Origin: Proteobacteria bacterium ST_bin12
Lineage (GTDB): Bacteria; Pseudomonadota; Gammaproteobacteria; Burkholderiales; Methylophilaceae
Assembly (NCBI GenBank): GCA_002083635.1
Contig: MSXP01000010.1
Span: 1-15,790 of the forward strand
Length of the DNA stretch: 15,790 nt
Reading direction: 5' to 3'
The position numbers and the translations under genes are program-made. Of the stretch, positions 1 through 7,760 are shown in pieces. The first letter of the stretch is position 1; every line of letters begins with the position of its first letter. The notes beneath the pieces are model-generated. The model had not been told where the DNA came from, made no database searches, and was given only the letters and a program-made list of their open reading frames with translations.

Positions 1-20
1 TCAAATTTGCCTTTTGCCAT
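1..20 (-). CDS. tuf: Elongation factor Tu, N-terminal fragment (second tuf copy)
   Basis: Only the first six codons and part of the seventh are inside the window. They read MAKGKF, the usual start of betaproteobacterial EF-Tu, from an ATG at 18-20. An AAAGGA ribosome-binding sequence lies about 8-9 bases upstream. EF-Tu is the GTPase that delivers aminoacyl-tRNA to the ribosome. The gene follows fusA by 32 bp with no terminator between them, so it is very probably the last gene of the rpsL-rpsG-fusA-tuf transcription unit. The call rests on the six residues plus the invariant position after fusA; the body of the gene is outside the window. Confidence 0.9.
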
Positions 21-52
21 GACTTAAGTTTCCTTTATATATTAAGAATTAA

Positions 53-2143
53 TTATTTCTTGTTCATAATGGCTTCCGCCACGTTTCTAGGTGCTTCTGT
101 GTAGTGCTTAAATTCCATGCTGTAACTGGCACGACCTTGCGACAATGAACGCACGGTTGTTGAGTAGCCAAACATTTCTGCTAATGGCACTTCTGCACGA
201 ATCACTTTACCGGTCGCATTGTCTTCCATACCTTGAATCATGCCGCGACGTGATGACAAGTCACCCATGATATCGCCCATGTAATCTTCTGGCGTTTCAA
301 TCTCAACCGCCATCATCGGCTCAAGCAAGATTGGATCCGCTTTACGCATACCATCTTTAAAGCCCATTGAAGCCGCCATTTTAAAGGCGTTTTCGTTCGA
401 GTCAACATCATGGTAAGAGCCGTCAAGCAAAGTTACTTTGACGTCAACAACTGGGAAGCCAGCTAATACGCCCGAAGGGATTGTTTCGCGCAAACCTTTT
501 TCAACCGCAGGAATAAACTCGCGCGGCACCGTACCACCCTTAATCGCATCCACGAACTCAAAGCCTTTGCCAGCCTCGTTTGGCTCCATAATTAACCATA
601 CGTGACCATATTGACCTTTACCGCCAGATTGCTTAACAAATTTACCTTCAACTTCAACTTTTTTCTTAATCGCTTCACGGTAAGCTACTTGTGGTGCACC
701 TACGTTAGCCTCAACGCTGAACTCACGCTTCATACGATCCACTAGAATCTCAAGATGCAACTCGCCCATACCAGAAATAATAGTCTGATTGGTTTCTTCA
801 TCTGTTTTAACGCGGAATGAAGGATCTTCTTGTGCCAAACGATTTAAAGCAACGCCCATTTTTTCTTGGTCGGCTTTTGTTTTTGGCTCTACAGCAACGT
901 GAATTACCGGCTCAGGGAAAATCATGCGCTCTAAAATGATTTCATCATTCAAGCTACACAATGTGTCGCCAGTAGTCGCTTCTTTTAAACCAATCGCAGC
1001 AGCAATATCACCAGCACGCACTTCTTCAAGCGGCTCACGTGTGTTTGCATGCATTTGTACAATACGGCCGATACGCTCTTTTTTGCCCTTGATTGGGTTG
1101 TAAACAGTATCGCCTGCTTTAATTACACCAGAATAGACACGGAAGAAAATCAGTTGGCCTACAAACGGGTCAGTCATAATTTTAAAAGCTAATGCTGAGA
1201 ATTTTTCATCATCAGAGGCTTTTAAGAAAATCTCTTTGCCATCTTCATCTTCTGCACGTGTTGGCGGAATGTCCGTTGGCGCTGGCATTAACTCTACCAC
1301 TTTGTCCAACATCGCTTGAACGCCTTTGTTTTTGAACGCTGAGCCACAAACCATCGGCACGATTTCAAAAGCAATGGTACGAATACGCAAACCTTTCATG
1401 ATATCAGCTTCTGACAAATCACCTTCTTCAAGGTATTTGTTCATTAGCTCTTCACTGGCTTCAGCGGCAGCTTCAACCATGTTTTCGCGCCATTTATCGC
1501 ATTCCTCTTTTAAATCGGCAGGAATATCACGGTAATCAAATTTCATACCTTGAGATGCATCATCCCAATAAATAGCTTTCATTTTGATTAAATCGATTAC
1601 GCCTTCGAATTTATCTTCAGCGCCGATTGGCACTTGCAAAGGAATTGGATTGGCCTTTAGACGTGCACGCATTTGATCGTACACTTTGAAGAAGTTAGCA
1701 CCAGCACGGTCCATTTTGTTAACGAACGCTAAACGTGGTACTTTGTATTTGTTGGCTTGACGCCATACAGTTTCAGATTGTGGTTGCACACCACCTACCG
1801 CACAGTACACCATACATGCGCCATCTAGCACGCGCATTGAACGTTCCACTTCAATGGTGAAGTCAACGTGGCCTGGGGTATCAATAATGTTAATACGGTG
1901 CTGATCGAATTGACTTGCCATACCTTTCCAGAAACAGGTAGTAGCAGCAGAGGTAATCGTAATGCCACGCTCTTGCTCTTGCTCCATCCAGTCCATAGTA
2001 GCGGCGCCGTTATGCACTTCACCAATTTTATGGTTTACGCCTGTGTAAAACAAAATACGTTCAGTCGTTGTGGTTTTACCAGCGTCAATATGCGCTGAAA
2101 TACCAATATTACGATAGCGTTCAATAGGGGTTATACGTGCCAC
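53..2143 (-). CDS. fusA: Elongation factor G (EF-G)
   Basis: EF-G is the cytosolic GTPase that moves tRNA and mRNA through the ribosome after peptide transfer and acts with RRF in ribosome recycling. The 696-residue product has the usual family length. The GTPase motifs are visible in order: P-loop AHIDAGKT at residues 17-24, switch I RGITI at 59-63, DTPGH at 88-92 and NKMD at 142-145. Domains II to V follow, including the QSGGKGQYGHVW stretch of domain IV. The start codon is GTG (2141-2143), giving MARITPIERYRN; no in-frame ATG lies nearby upstream, and an AAGGTG ribosome-binding sequence sits at suitable spacing. It lies between rpsG and tuf in the str operon. Nothing is truncated or missing. 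Confidence 0.99.
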   Translation of the reverse strand: MARITPIERYRNIGISAHIDAGKTTTTERILFYTGVNHKIGEVHNGAATMDWMEQEQERGITITSAATTCFWKGMASQFDQHRINIIDTPGHVDFTIEVERSMRVLDGACMVYCAVGGVQPQSETVWRQANKYKVPRLAFVNKMDRAGANFFKVYDQMRARLKANPIPLQVPIGAEDKFEGVIDLIKMKAIYWDDASQGMKFDYRDIPADLKEECDKWRENMVEAAAEASEELMNKYLEEGDLSEADIMKGLRIRTIAFEIVPMVCGSAFKNKGVQAMLDKVVELMPAPTDIPPTRAEDEDGKEIFLKASDDEKFSALAFKIMTDPFVGQLIFFRVYSGVIKAGDTVYNPIKGKKERIGRIVQMHANTREPLEEVRAGDIAAAIGLKEATTGDTLCSLNDEIILERMIFPEPVIHVAVEPKTKADQEKMGVALNRLAQEDPSFRVKTDEETNQTIISGMGELHLEILVDRMKREFSVEANVGAPQVAYREAIKKKVEVEGKFVKQSGGKGQYGHVWLIMEPNEAGKGFEFVDAIKGGTVPREFIPAVEKGLRETIPSGVLAGFPVVDVKVTLLDGSYHDVDSNENAFKMAASMGFKDGMRKADPILLEPMMAVEIETPEDYMGDIMGDLSSRRGMIQGMEDNATGKVIRAEVPLAEMFGYSTTVRSLSQGRASYSMEFKHYTEAPRNVAEAIMNKK

Positions 2144-2210
2144 AATGCTTCACCTTTGCTTATCAATTCAATCTTAAATTCTTAAAGAGCGGTTCAATTC
2201 TCACCAAATG

Positions 2211-2241
2211 AATATTGCCTAAACTATGTTTAAGCAATATT
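2211..2241 (-). promoter_or_regulatory. Long hairpin in the rpsG-fusA spacer
   Basis: The spacer 2144-2277 contains a near-perfect inverted repeat, with arms 2211-2224 and 2228-2241 around a 3-nt loop. In the minus-strand transcript the arms give 14 continuous pairs, including one U-G wobble. On the plus strand the same position would be a C/A mismatch, so the structure is better formed in the sense RNA. No U-run follows (next bases CAUUUGG), so it is not a classical intrinsic terminator. It could be an RNase processing site, an mRNA-stabilising element or a control element for fusA. Seen: the pairing. Inferred: any function. Confidence 0.6.
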
Positions 2242-2277
2242 ACAAACAACTAACTTAACACTATTTTTAAGCTTAAT

Positions 2278-2748
2278 TTAGAACCTAAAATGTGAGAATG
2301 CTTTGTTGGCTTCTGCCATACGGTGCACTTCTTCACGTTTTTTCATGGCTGAACCACGGCCTTCAGATGCTTCAACCAACTCAGCTGCCAAACGCAAGCC
2401 CATTGATTTTTCACCACGCTTACGCGCCGCATCACGCAACCAACGCATCGCTAACGCACTGCGACGGCTTGGACGCACTTCAACTGGCACTTGGTAGTTA
2501 GCACCACCAACACGGCGGCTTTTTACCTCAACCAATGGACGTAGGTTTGTTAACGCCAAAGTGAATACTTCTAAAGCGTCTTTGCTAGTTTTAGTGGTTA
2601 CTTGGTCAAATGCACCGTACAAAATACGCTCAGCAACAGATTTTTTTCCACCTGTCATTAATACGTTTACAAATTTAGAAACTTCTGTGCTTCCGAATTT
2701 TGGATCTGGCAAAATGTGGCGCTTGGGGACTTCTCTACGTCTTGGCAT
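2278..2748 (-). CDS. rpsG: 30S ribosomal protein S7
   Basis: S7 is a primary 16S rRNA-binding protein that starts assembly of the small-subunit head and lies near the exit site for tRNA. The 156-residue product has the normal length and begins MPRRREVPKRHILPDPKFGS. The conserved GGKKSVAERILY, RRVGGANYQVPVEVRP and RRSALAMRWL blocks are present, and the end is FSHFRF. The ATG start is at 2746-2748 with only a weak ribosome-binding sequence upstream. In E. coli, S7 represses its own operon by binding the rpsL-rpsG spacer; here that spacer is 147 bp and contains competing hairpins (see the separate entry). Confidence 0.99.
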   Translation of the reverse strand: MPRRREVPKRHILPDPKFGSTEVSKFVNVLMTGGKKSVAERILYGAFDQVTTKTSKDALEVFTLALTNLRPLVEVKSRRVGGANYQVPVEVRPSRRSALAMRWLRDAARKRGEKSMGLRLAAELVEASEGRGSAMKKREEVHRMAEANKAFSHFRF

Positions 2749-2828
2749 GCTTTACTCTACTTTCTTTTCATCTCTGTTTTCATTTATGTTTTGCTAGCGC
2801 CCGCCTAGTTAAATACGGATTAGCAAGG

Positions 2829-2874
2829 CTTTTGGTTAGCCGCTTTCAACTATTATTGGATATTAATCCAAAAG
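2829..2874 (-). promoter_or_regulatory. Candidate S7 autoregulatory structure between rpsL and rpsG
   Basis: The 147-bp spacer 2749-2895 contains two pairings that cannot coexist. One is a local 6-bp hairpin (2856-2861 with 2866-2871). The other is a longer-range 7-bp helix joining 2829-2835 to 2868-2874; both use the same CCAA bases. It is known that E. coli S7 binds the rpsL-rpsG spacer and blocks coupled translation. By position, this is the equivalent site. The rest of the spacer is AT-rich with no recognisable promoter. Binding by S7 is inferred. Confidence 0.4.
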
Positions 2875-2895
2875 AATTATTTTTACTTCTACCTA

Positions 2896-3282
2896 CTATT
2901 TTGCTTTAGCTTCTTTAGGACGCTTAGCACCGTATTTAGAACGTGATTGTTTACGATCTTTAACGCCTGCAGTATCCAAGCTACCGCGCACCATATGGTA
3001 ACGCACACCTGGTAAGTCTTTTACACGACCACCGCGTAGTAAAACCACGCTATGCTCTTGTAAGTTATGGCCTTCACCGCCGATGTAGCTAATCACTTCA
3101 TAGCCATTGGTTAAGCGCACTTTGGCTACTTTACGTAACGCTGAGTTTGGCTTTTTAGGTGTTGTTGTGTAAACACGGGTACAAACACCACGTTTTTGCG
3201 GACAAGCTTCAAGTGCTGGCACTTTGCTCTTTGTAACCACTTTAGCGCGTGGTTTACGAATTAACTGGTTGATGGTTGGCAT
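2896..3282 (-). CDS. rpsL: 30S ribosomal protein S12
   Basis: S12 sits at the decoding centre of the small subunit and controls translational accuracy. The 128-residue protein starts MPTINQLIRKPR and contains the family blocks VPALEACPQKRGVCTRVYTT, PKKPNSALRKVAKVRLTNG and GGRVKDLPGVRYH. The two classic streptomycin-resistance positions carry the wild-type lysines: K43 in TTTPKKPNS and K88 in GGRVKDLPG (counted with the initiator Met). The aspartate after K88, which is methylthiolated in many bacteria, is also present. It is the first gene of the str block, about 108 nt downstream of the predicted start site of a strong promoter candidate. The short basic tail (KRPKEAKAK) is a few residues longer than in E. 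coli. Confidence 0.99.
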   Translation of the reverse strand: MPTINQLIRKPRAKVVTKSKVPALEACPQKRGVCTRVYTTTPKKPNSALRKVAKVRLTNGYEVISYIGGEGHNLQEHSVVLLRGGRVKDLPGVRYHMVRGSLDTAGVKDRKQSRSKYGAKRPKEAKAK

Positions 3283-3327
3283 TGCCTATAACCTTTATAA
3301 ATATTCAAACTACATTTTAAAATATGC

Positions 3328-3381
3328 TTGCGAATTGATTTTCGCAAAAATAATAGCCGATTAACCAAATTAATGGTTAAT
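3328..3381 (-). promoter_or_regulatory. Two tandem hairpins in the rpsL leader
   Basis: Between the promoter candidate and the rpsL start, the predicted 5' untranslated RNA contains two perfect 7-bp hairpins. The first is 3360-3366 paired with 3375-3381 (8-nt loop); the second is 3328-3334 paired with 3341-3347 (6-nt loop). No U-run follows either one, so they are not terminators. They could protect the 5' end or bind a regulatory protein. Function is inferred only. Confidence 0.4.
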
Positions 3382-3395
3382 GTAGAAAACCGAGT

Positions 3396-3424
3396 ATTGT
3401 ATTTAGCAAGAAAGATTGTGTCAA
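3396..3424 (-). promoter_or_regulatory. Strong sigma70-type promoter for the rpsL-rpsG-fusA-tuf operon
   Basis: On the minus strand a perfect -35 box TTGACA (3419-3424) is followed after exactly 17 bases by a -10 box TACAAT (3396-3401), five of six to consensus. The predicted transcription start is around 3389-3391, about 108 nt before rpsL. The -35 box lies inside the 3' arm of the hairpin that ends the rpoC region, so promoter and hairpin share DNA. This is the best promoter candidate in the window. It fits a role in giving the str block its own expression, independent of read-through from rpoBC. Confidence 0.75.
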
Positions 3425-3447
3425 GACAAACTTATCTTGACACAATC
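3414..3447 (-). terminator. Hairpin downstream of rpoC, probable partial terminator
   Basis: A perfect 13-bp inverted repeat (arms 3414-3426 and 3435-3447, 8-nt loop) begins 29 bp after the rpoC stop codon. In the sense transcript it is followed by CUUUCUUG, a weak U-rich tract, so termination is likely incomplete. The arm sequence itself contains the -35 box of the downstream promoter. Confidence 0.6.
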
Positions 3448-3475
3448 AAACTGAACCTAAATCAATTTCTTCAAA

Positions 3476-6400
3476 TTACTCCGCTGGTGTTTCTACTACT
3501 GCCGTTTCTGTCACTGCCACTTCTGCAGTTTCAGCCGGATTAGTAAATAATGCCTCAGCCGCCGCTGCCTGAGCAGACGGAGTTGAAGGCGTTAATGCTG
3601 CAACAGCGGCACGTTTACGTGCTTCGTGATACGCCAAACCAGTACCTGCTGGAATTAAGCGACCCACAATTACGTTTTCTTTTAAACCACGCAATTCATC
3701 ACGTTTACCTAAAATTGCTGCTTCGGTTAACACACGTGTTGTCTCTTGGAATGAAGCTGCAGAGATAAAGCTGTCTGTTGAAAGTGATGCTTTAGTAATA
3801 CCTAACAACACATAATCAAATGTTGCTGGGCGCTTATCTTGAGCAATGATTCTTTCGTTTTCCGCCAACAAATCAGCACGTTCTACTTGCTCACCCATAA
3901 TAAAGCTTGTATCGCCTGCATCTGTAACACGCACGCGTCGTAGCATTTGACGAACGATTACTTCAATATGTTTATCATTGATTTTAACGCCTTGCAAACG
4001 ATAAACGTCTTGCACTTCATCGATCACATAACGCGCTAGAGCTTCGCGCCCTTGTAAGCGTAAAATATCTTGTGGGTCAGCTGGTCCATCAACAATACTT
4101 TCACCTTTCGTCACCACTTGACCATCATGCGCGGTCACATGTTTATCTTTAAGGATTAAAAATTCATGGGCAATACCATCCAAATCCGTAATCACTAAAC
4201 GTTGTTTGCCTTTAGTGTCTTTACCGAATGAAACTGTACCTGTCACCTCTGCCAACATACCGGCATCTTTTGGCGAACGTGCTTCAAACAATTCAGCTAC
4301 GCGCGGCAAACCACCGGTAATATCACGGGTTTTAGATGACTCTTGCGGAATACGTGCGATGACTTCACCCACGCCCACCTCTTGACCATCTTTCACCGTA
4401 ATAATACAACCAAGCTGGAATGTCACGTTAACACTGGTGTCCGTGCCTGCAATTTTCACCTCTGCGCCGTTAGCATCCATCAATTTAACTTGCGGACGTA
4501 ATCCTTTAGTTTGGCCAGCGCGTTGCTTAGGGTCGATTACCACTAAAGATGATAAGCCCGTTACATCATCAATTTGTTTAGCAACTGTTACGCCTTCTTC
4601 AACGTTTTCAAATTTAATGAAACCAGCATATTCTGTAATAATTGGACGGGTATGCGGGTCCCATGTTGCTAATGCTTGACCCGCTTTAACGGTTTTACCG
4701 TCTGTCACGGTTAATGTCGCGCCGTATGGCACCTTATGACGCTCACGCTCACGGCCATTTTCATCAGCAATAATCACTTCACCATTACGTGAAATAACAA
4801 TTTGCTCGCTGCGGTTGTTGGTTACATAACGCATAGTTGATGTGAAGCTCAATACGCCGTTTGATTTACTCTCAACAGACGATACTGACGCTGCACGCGA
4901 TACCGCACCACCGATGTGGAACGTACGCATGGTCAATTGTGTACCAGGCTCACCAATCGATTGCGCAGCGATTACACCCACTGCCTCACCCATACTGATT
5001 AACTTACCGCGACCTAAGTCACGACCATAACATTTTGCGCAAATACCATAGCGTGTATCGCAAGTTAAAGCTGTACGCACTTTCACTTCATCAATACCTA
5101 ATGCGTCGATTTTCTCAACTTCATCTTCACCTAATACGGTACCAGCGGTATAAATCACTGCTTGCGTTTCCGGATTCAGAATATCGAACACGGTTGTACG
5201 GCCTAAAATACGGTCATGCAATGGCTCGACTACTTCACCGCCTTTAACTAAAGCTTTTGTTACCAAGCCTTCAGTTGTGCCGCAATCATGCTCAGTCACT
5301 ACCAAGTCTTGCGTCACATCTACCAAGCGACGTGTTAAGTAACCAGAGTTAGCTGTTTTCAATGCAGTATCGGCTAAGCCTTTACGTGCACCGTGGGTTG
5401 AAATAAAGTATTGCAGCACGTTTAAACCGTCACGGAAGTTAGCGGTAATCGGCGTTTCAATAATAGAACCATCTGGTTTCGCCATCAAACCGCGCATACC
5501 AGCCAATTGACGTACCTGCGCCGCAGAACCACGCGCACCAGAGTCAGCCATCATATAAATAGCATTAAACGATTCTTGTTTGAGTGCTTTACCGTCTTTG
5601 TCTTTAGCTTGCTTACCGTTTGCGTCTAATACTGGCTCTTCACGCAATTGTTTCATCATGGCATCCGCCACTTTGTCACCAGCGCGACCCCAGATATCCA
5701 CTACTTTATTATAGCGCTCACCTTGCGTTACCAAGCCAGAAACATATTGGTCTTCAATCTCTTTAACTTCAGATTCAGCCGCCGCAATCAGTGTTTCTTT
5801 TTCTGGCGGAACCAACATATCGTTGATTGAGATTGAAATACCCGCTTTAGTGGCGTAGGTATAACCGGTGTACATCAATTTATCAGCAAAAATTACCGTA
5901 TCGCGAATACCTACTTTACGGAATGACGCATTGATTAGTTTTGAAATTTCTTTCTTTTTCAGTGCCTTATCAATATAGCTAAATGGTAAGCCAGCTGGCA
6001 GGATTTCTGACAGCAATGCACGACCAACAGTCGTTTCGTAACGTGTTGTTTTTTCGGTTTTAACGCCGTCTAAATCCACATCAAACTCTTTAATACGCAC
6101 GGTAATCTTAGCGTGCAAATCTACCAAGTTTTGATCGAATACGCGCTGCACTTCTTTAACATCCGCAAAACGCATACCTTCACCACGCGCCGCTACTTTA
6201 TCGCGCGTCATGTAGTAAAGACCCAGCACGATATCTTGTGAAGGCACAATAATCGGCTCACCGTTTGCAGGTGATAACACGTTATTTGAAGCCAACATCA
6301 GCGTACGTGCTTCCATTTGTGCTTCTAAGCTCAACGGAACGTGCACAGCCATTTGGTCACCATCGAAGTCGGCGTTGAATGCCGCGCAAACTAATGGATG

Positions 6401-7747
6401 CAACTGAATCGCTTTACCTTCAATTAAGATAGGCTCAAACGCTTGAATACCTAAACGGTGCAATGTAGGCGCACGATTTAGTAGAACCGGATGCTCACGA
6501 ATCACGTCTTCCAAGATATCCCAAACTTCTGGTCCTTCTTCTTCAACTTTTTTCTTCGCCGCTTTAATCGTTGTCGCTAAACCTAACACTTCCAATTTAT
6601 GGAAAATAAATGGTTTAAACAATTCCAACGCCATTTTTTTCGGTAAACCGCACTGATGCAGTTTCAATGTTGGACCAACCACAATCACTGAACGACCTGA
6701 ATAATCTACACGTTTACCAAGCAAGTTCTGACGGAAACGACCGCCCTTACCTTTAATCATGTCAGCAAGAGATTTCAACGGACGCTTGTTGGCGCCTGTC
6801 ATCACTTTACCGCGACGACCGTTGTCTAACAGCGAATCCACCGCTTCTTGCAACATACGTTTTTCGTTACGTACGATGATTTCTGGTGCTTTAAGCTCCA
6901 GTAATCTTTTGAGTCGGTTGTTACGGTTAATCACGCGACGATATAAATCGTTCAAATCAGAAGTCGCAAATCGGCCACCATCCAATGGTACCAATGGACG
7001 TAGCTCTGGAGGCAATACTGGCAAGATTTCAAGAATCATCCACTCTGGTTTAATGCCAGATTTTTGGAACGCTTCTAACACTTTTAAGCGTTTAGCGATT
7101 TTCTTGATTTTTGCTTCTGAACCTGTTGCGCCTAAATCGACGCGCAGCGTTTCAATTTCGTTATGGATATTCATCGTACGTAATAATTCACGCACCGCTT
7201 CAGCACCCATTACTGCATTGAATTCATCGCCATATTCTTCAACTTTGGCAATGTAATCATCTTCTGTCAGCAATTGACCACGTGTTAATGGTGTCATGCC
7301 TGGATCAACGACGATAAATGCTTCAAAGTACAATACGCGCTCAATATCACGCAAAGCGATATCCAGCACCATGCCTAAACGGCTTGGTAATGATTTCAAG
7401 AACCAAATATGCGCAACTGGCGAAGCCAATTCGATATGGCCCATACGCTCGCGACGTACTTTAGATAAAGTTACCTCAACGCCACATTTTTCGCAGATTA
7501 CGCCGCGATGTTTTAAGCGTTTGTATTTACCGCACAAGCACTCGTAATCTTTAATAGGGCCAAAGATTTTTGAGCAAAACAATCCATCACGTTCTGGTTT
7601 AAACGTACGGTAGTTAATGGTTTCTGGTTTTTTTACTTCACCATATGACCATGAACGGATTTTTTCAGGTGAAGCCAACGCAATTTTAATCGCGTCGAAC
7701 TCTTCTTCTTTGGTTACCTGTTTAAATAAGTCTAATAGAGCTTTCAA
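3476..7747 (-). CDS. rpoC: DNA-directed RNA polymerase subunit beta'
   Basis: This is the largest RNA polymerase subunit and holds the catalytic magnesium and the DNA clamp. The product is 1423 residues, slightly longer than in E. coli. Visible landmarks are the N-terminal zinc site (C70, C72, C85, C88); NADFDGDQ at 458-465 with the metal-binding aspartates D460, D462 and D464; the bridge helix around 777-810; a second zinc site (C822, C896, C903, C906); and the trigger-loop sequence TMRTFHIGGA near 939-948. The first 460 residues keep E. coli numbering. A charged loop near 705-724 is about 8 residues longer, and the end is an Ala/Thr/Glu-rich tail. The start is TTG (7745-7747), behind a strong AAGGAG sequence that begins at the rpoB stop codon. 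It follows rpoB by 11 bp. Confidence 0.99.
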   Translation of the reverse strand: MKALLDLFKQVTKEEEFDAIKIALASPEKIRSWSYGEVKKPETINYRTFKPERDGLFCSKIFGPIKDYECLCGKYKRLKHRGVICEKCGVEVTLSKVRRERMGHIELASPVAHIWFLKSLPSRLGMVLDIALRDIERVLYFEAFIVVDPGMTPLTRGQLLTEDDYIAKVEEYGDEFNAVMGAEAVRELLRTMNIHNEIETLRVDLGATGSEAKIKKIAKRLKVLEAFQKSGIKPEWMILEILPVLPPELRPLVPLDGGRFATSDLNDLYRRVINRNNRLKRLLELKAPEIIVRNEKRMLQEAVDSLLDNGRRGKVMTGANKRPLKSLADMIKGKGGRFRQNLLGKRVDYSGRSVIVVGPTLKLHQCGLPKKMALELFKPFIFHKLEVLGLATTIKAAKKKVEEEGPEVWDILEDVIREHPVLLNRAPTLHRLGIQAFEPILIEGKAIQLHPLVCAAFNADFDGDQMAVHVPLSLEAQMEARTLMLASNNVLSPANGEPIIVPSQDIVLGLYYMTRDKVAARGEGMRFADVKEVQRVFDQNLVDLHAKITVRIKEFDVDLDGVKTEKTTRYETTVGRALLSEILPAGLPFSYIDKALKKKEISKLINASFRKVGIRDTVIFADKLMYTGYTYATKAGISISINDMLVPPEKETLIAAAESEVKEIEDQYVSGLVTQGERYNKVVDIWGRAGDKVADAMMKQLREEPVLDANGKQAKDKDGKALKQESFNAIYMMADSGARGSAAQVRQLAGMRGLMAKPDGSIIETPITANFRDGLNVLQYFISTHGARKGLADTALKTANSGYLTRRLVDVTQDLVVTEHDCGTTEGLVTKALVKGGEVVEPLHDRILGRTTVFDILNPETQAVIYTAGTVLGEDEVEKIDALGIDEVKVRTALTCDTRYGICAKCYGRDLGRGKLISMGEAVGVIAAQSIGEPGTQLTMRTFHIGGAVSRAASVSSVESKSNGVLSFTSTMRYVTNNRSEQIVISRNGEVIIADENGRERERHKVPYGATLTVTDGKTVKAGQALATWDPHTRPIITEYAGFIKFENVEEGVTVAKQIDDVTGLSSLVVIDPKQRAGQTKGLRPQVKLMDANGAEVKIAGTDTSVNVTFQLGCIITVKDGQEVGVGEVIARIPQESSKTRDITGGLPRVAELFEARSPKDAGMLAEVTGTVSFGKDTKGKQRLVITDLDGIAHEFLILKDKHVTAHDGQVVTKGESIVDGPADPQDILRLQGREALARYVIDEVQDVYRLQGVKINDKHIEVIVRQMLRRVRVTDAGDTSFIMGEQVERADLLAENERIIAQDKRPATFDYVLLGITKASLSTDSFISAASFQETTRVLTEAAILGKRDELRGLKENVIVGRLIPAGTGLAYHEARKRAAVAALTPSTPSAQAAAAEALFTNPAETAEVAVTETAVVETPAE

Positions 7748-7760
7748 GTCTGTTCTCCTT
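7746..7760 (-). promoter_or_regulatory. rpoC ribosome-binding site with TTG start
   Basis: The minus strand reads AAGGAGAACAGACTT here, with the last two bases forming part of the TTG start codon of rpoC. The strong Shine-Dalgarno core probably makes up for the weak start codon. The same 15 bases occur at the rplJ start, also with TTG. The sequence overlaps the rpoB stop codon by two bases, which favours translational coupling of the two polymerase subunits. Confidence 0.8.

Noticed and set aside
3437..3442. TTGACA on the plus strand in the other arm of the rpoC hairpin, as a divergent promoter
   Set aside because: It exists only because the hairpin is symmetric. The bases 17 positions downstream (AATCAA) do not make a -10 box, and no plus-strand gene follows.
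3328..3543. 71-codon plus-strand open frame across the rpoC-rpsL spacer
   Set aside because: It begins in the rpsL leader hairpins and runs antisense into the rpoC 3' end. No protein family resemblance, and the promoter and terminator signals there point the other way.
6759..7256. 165-codon open frame on the plus strand inside rpoC
   Set aside because: It is fully antisense to the conserved N-terminal part of rpoC, has no recognisable family motifs or ribosome-binding site, and is the kind of open frame codon bias in rpoC creates by chance.
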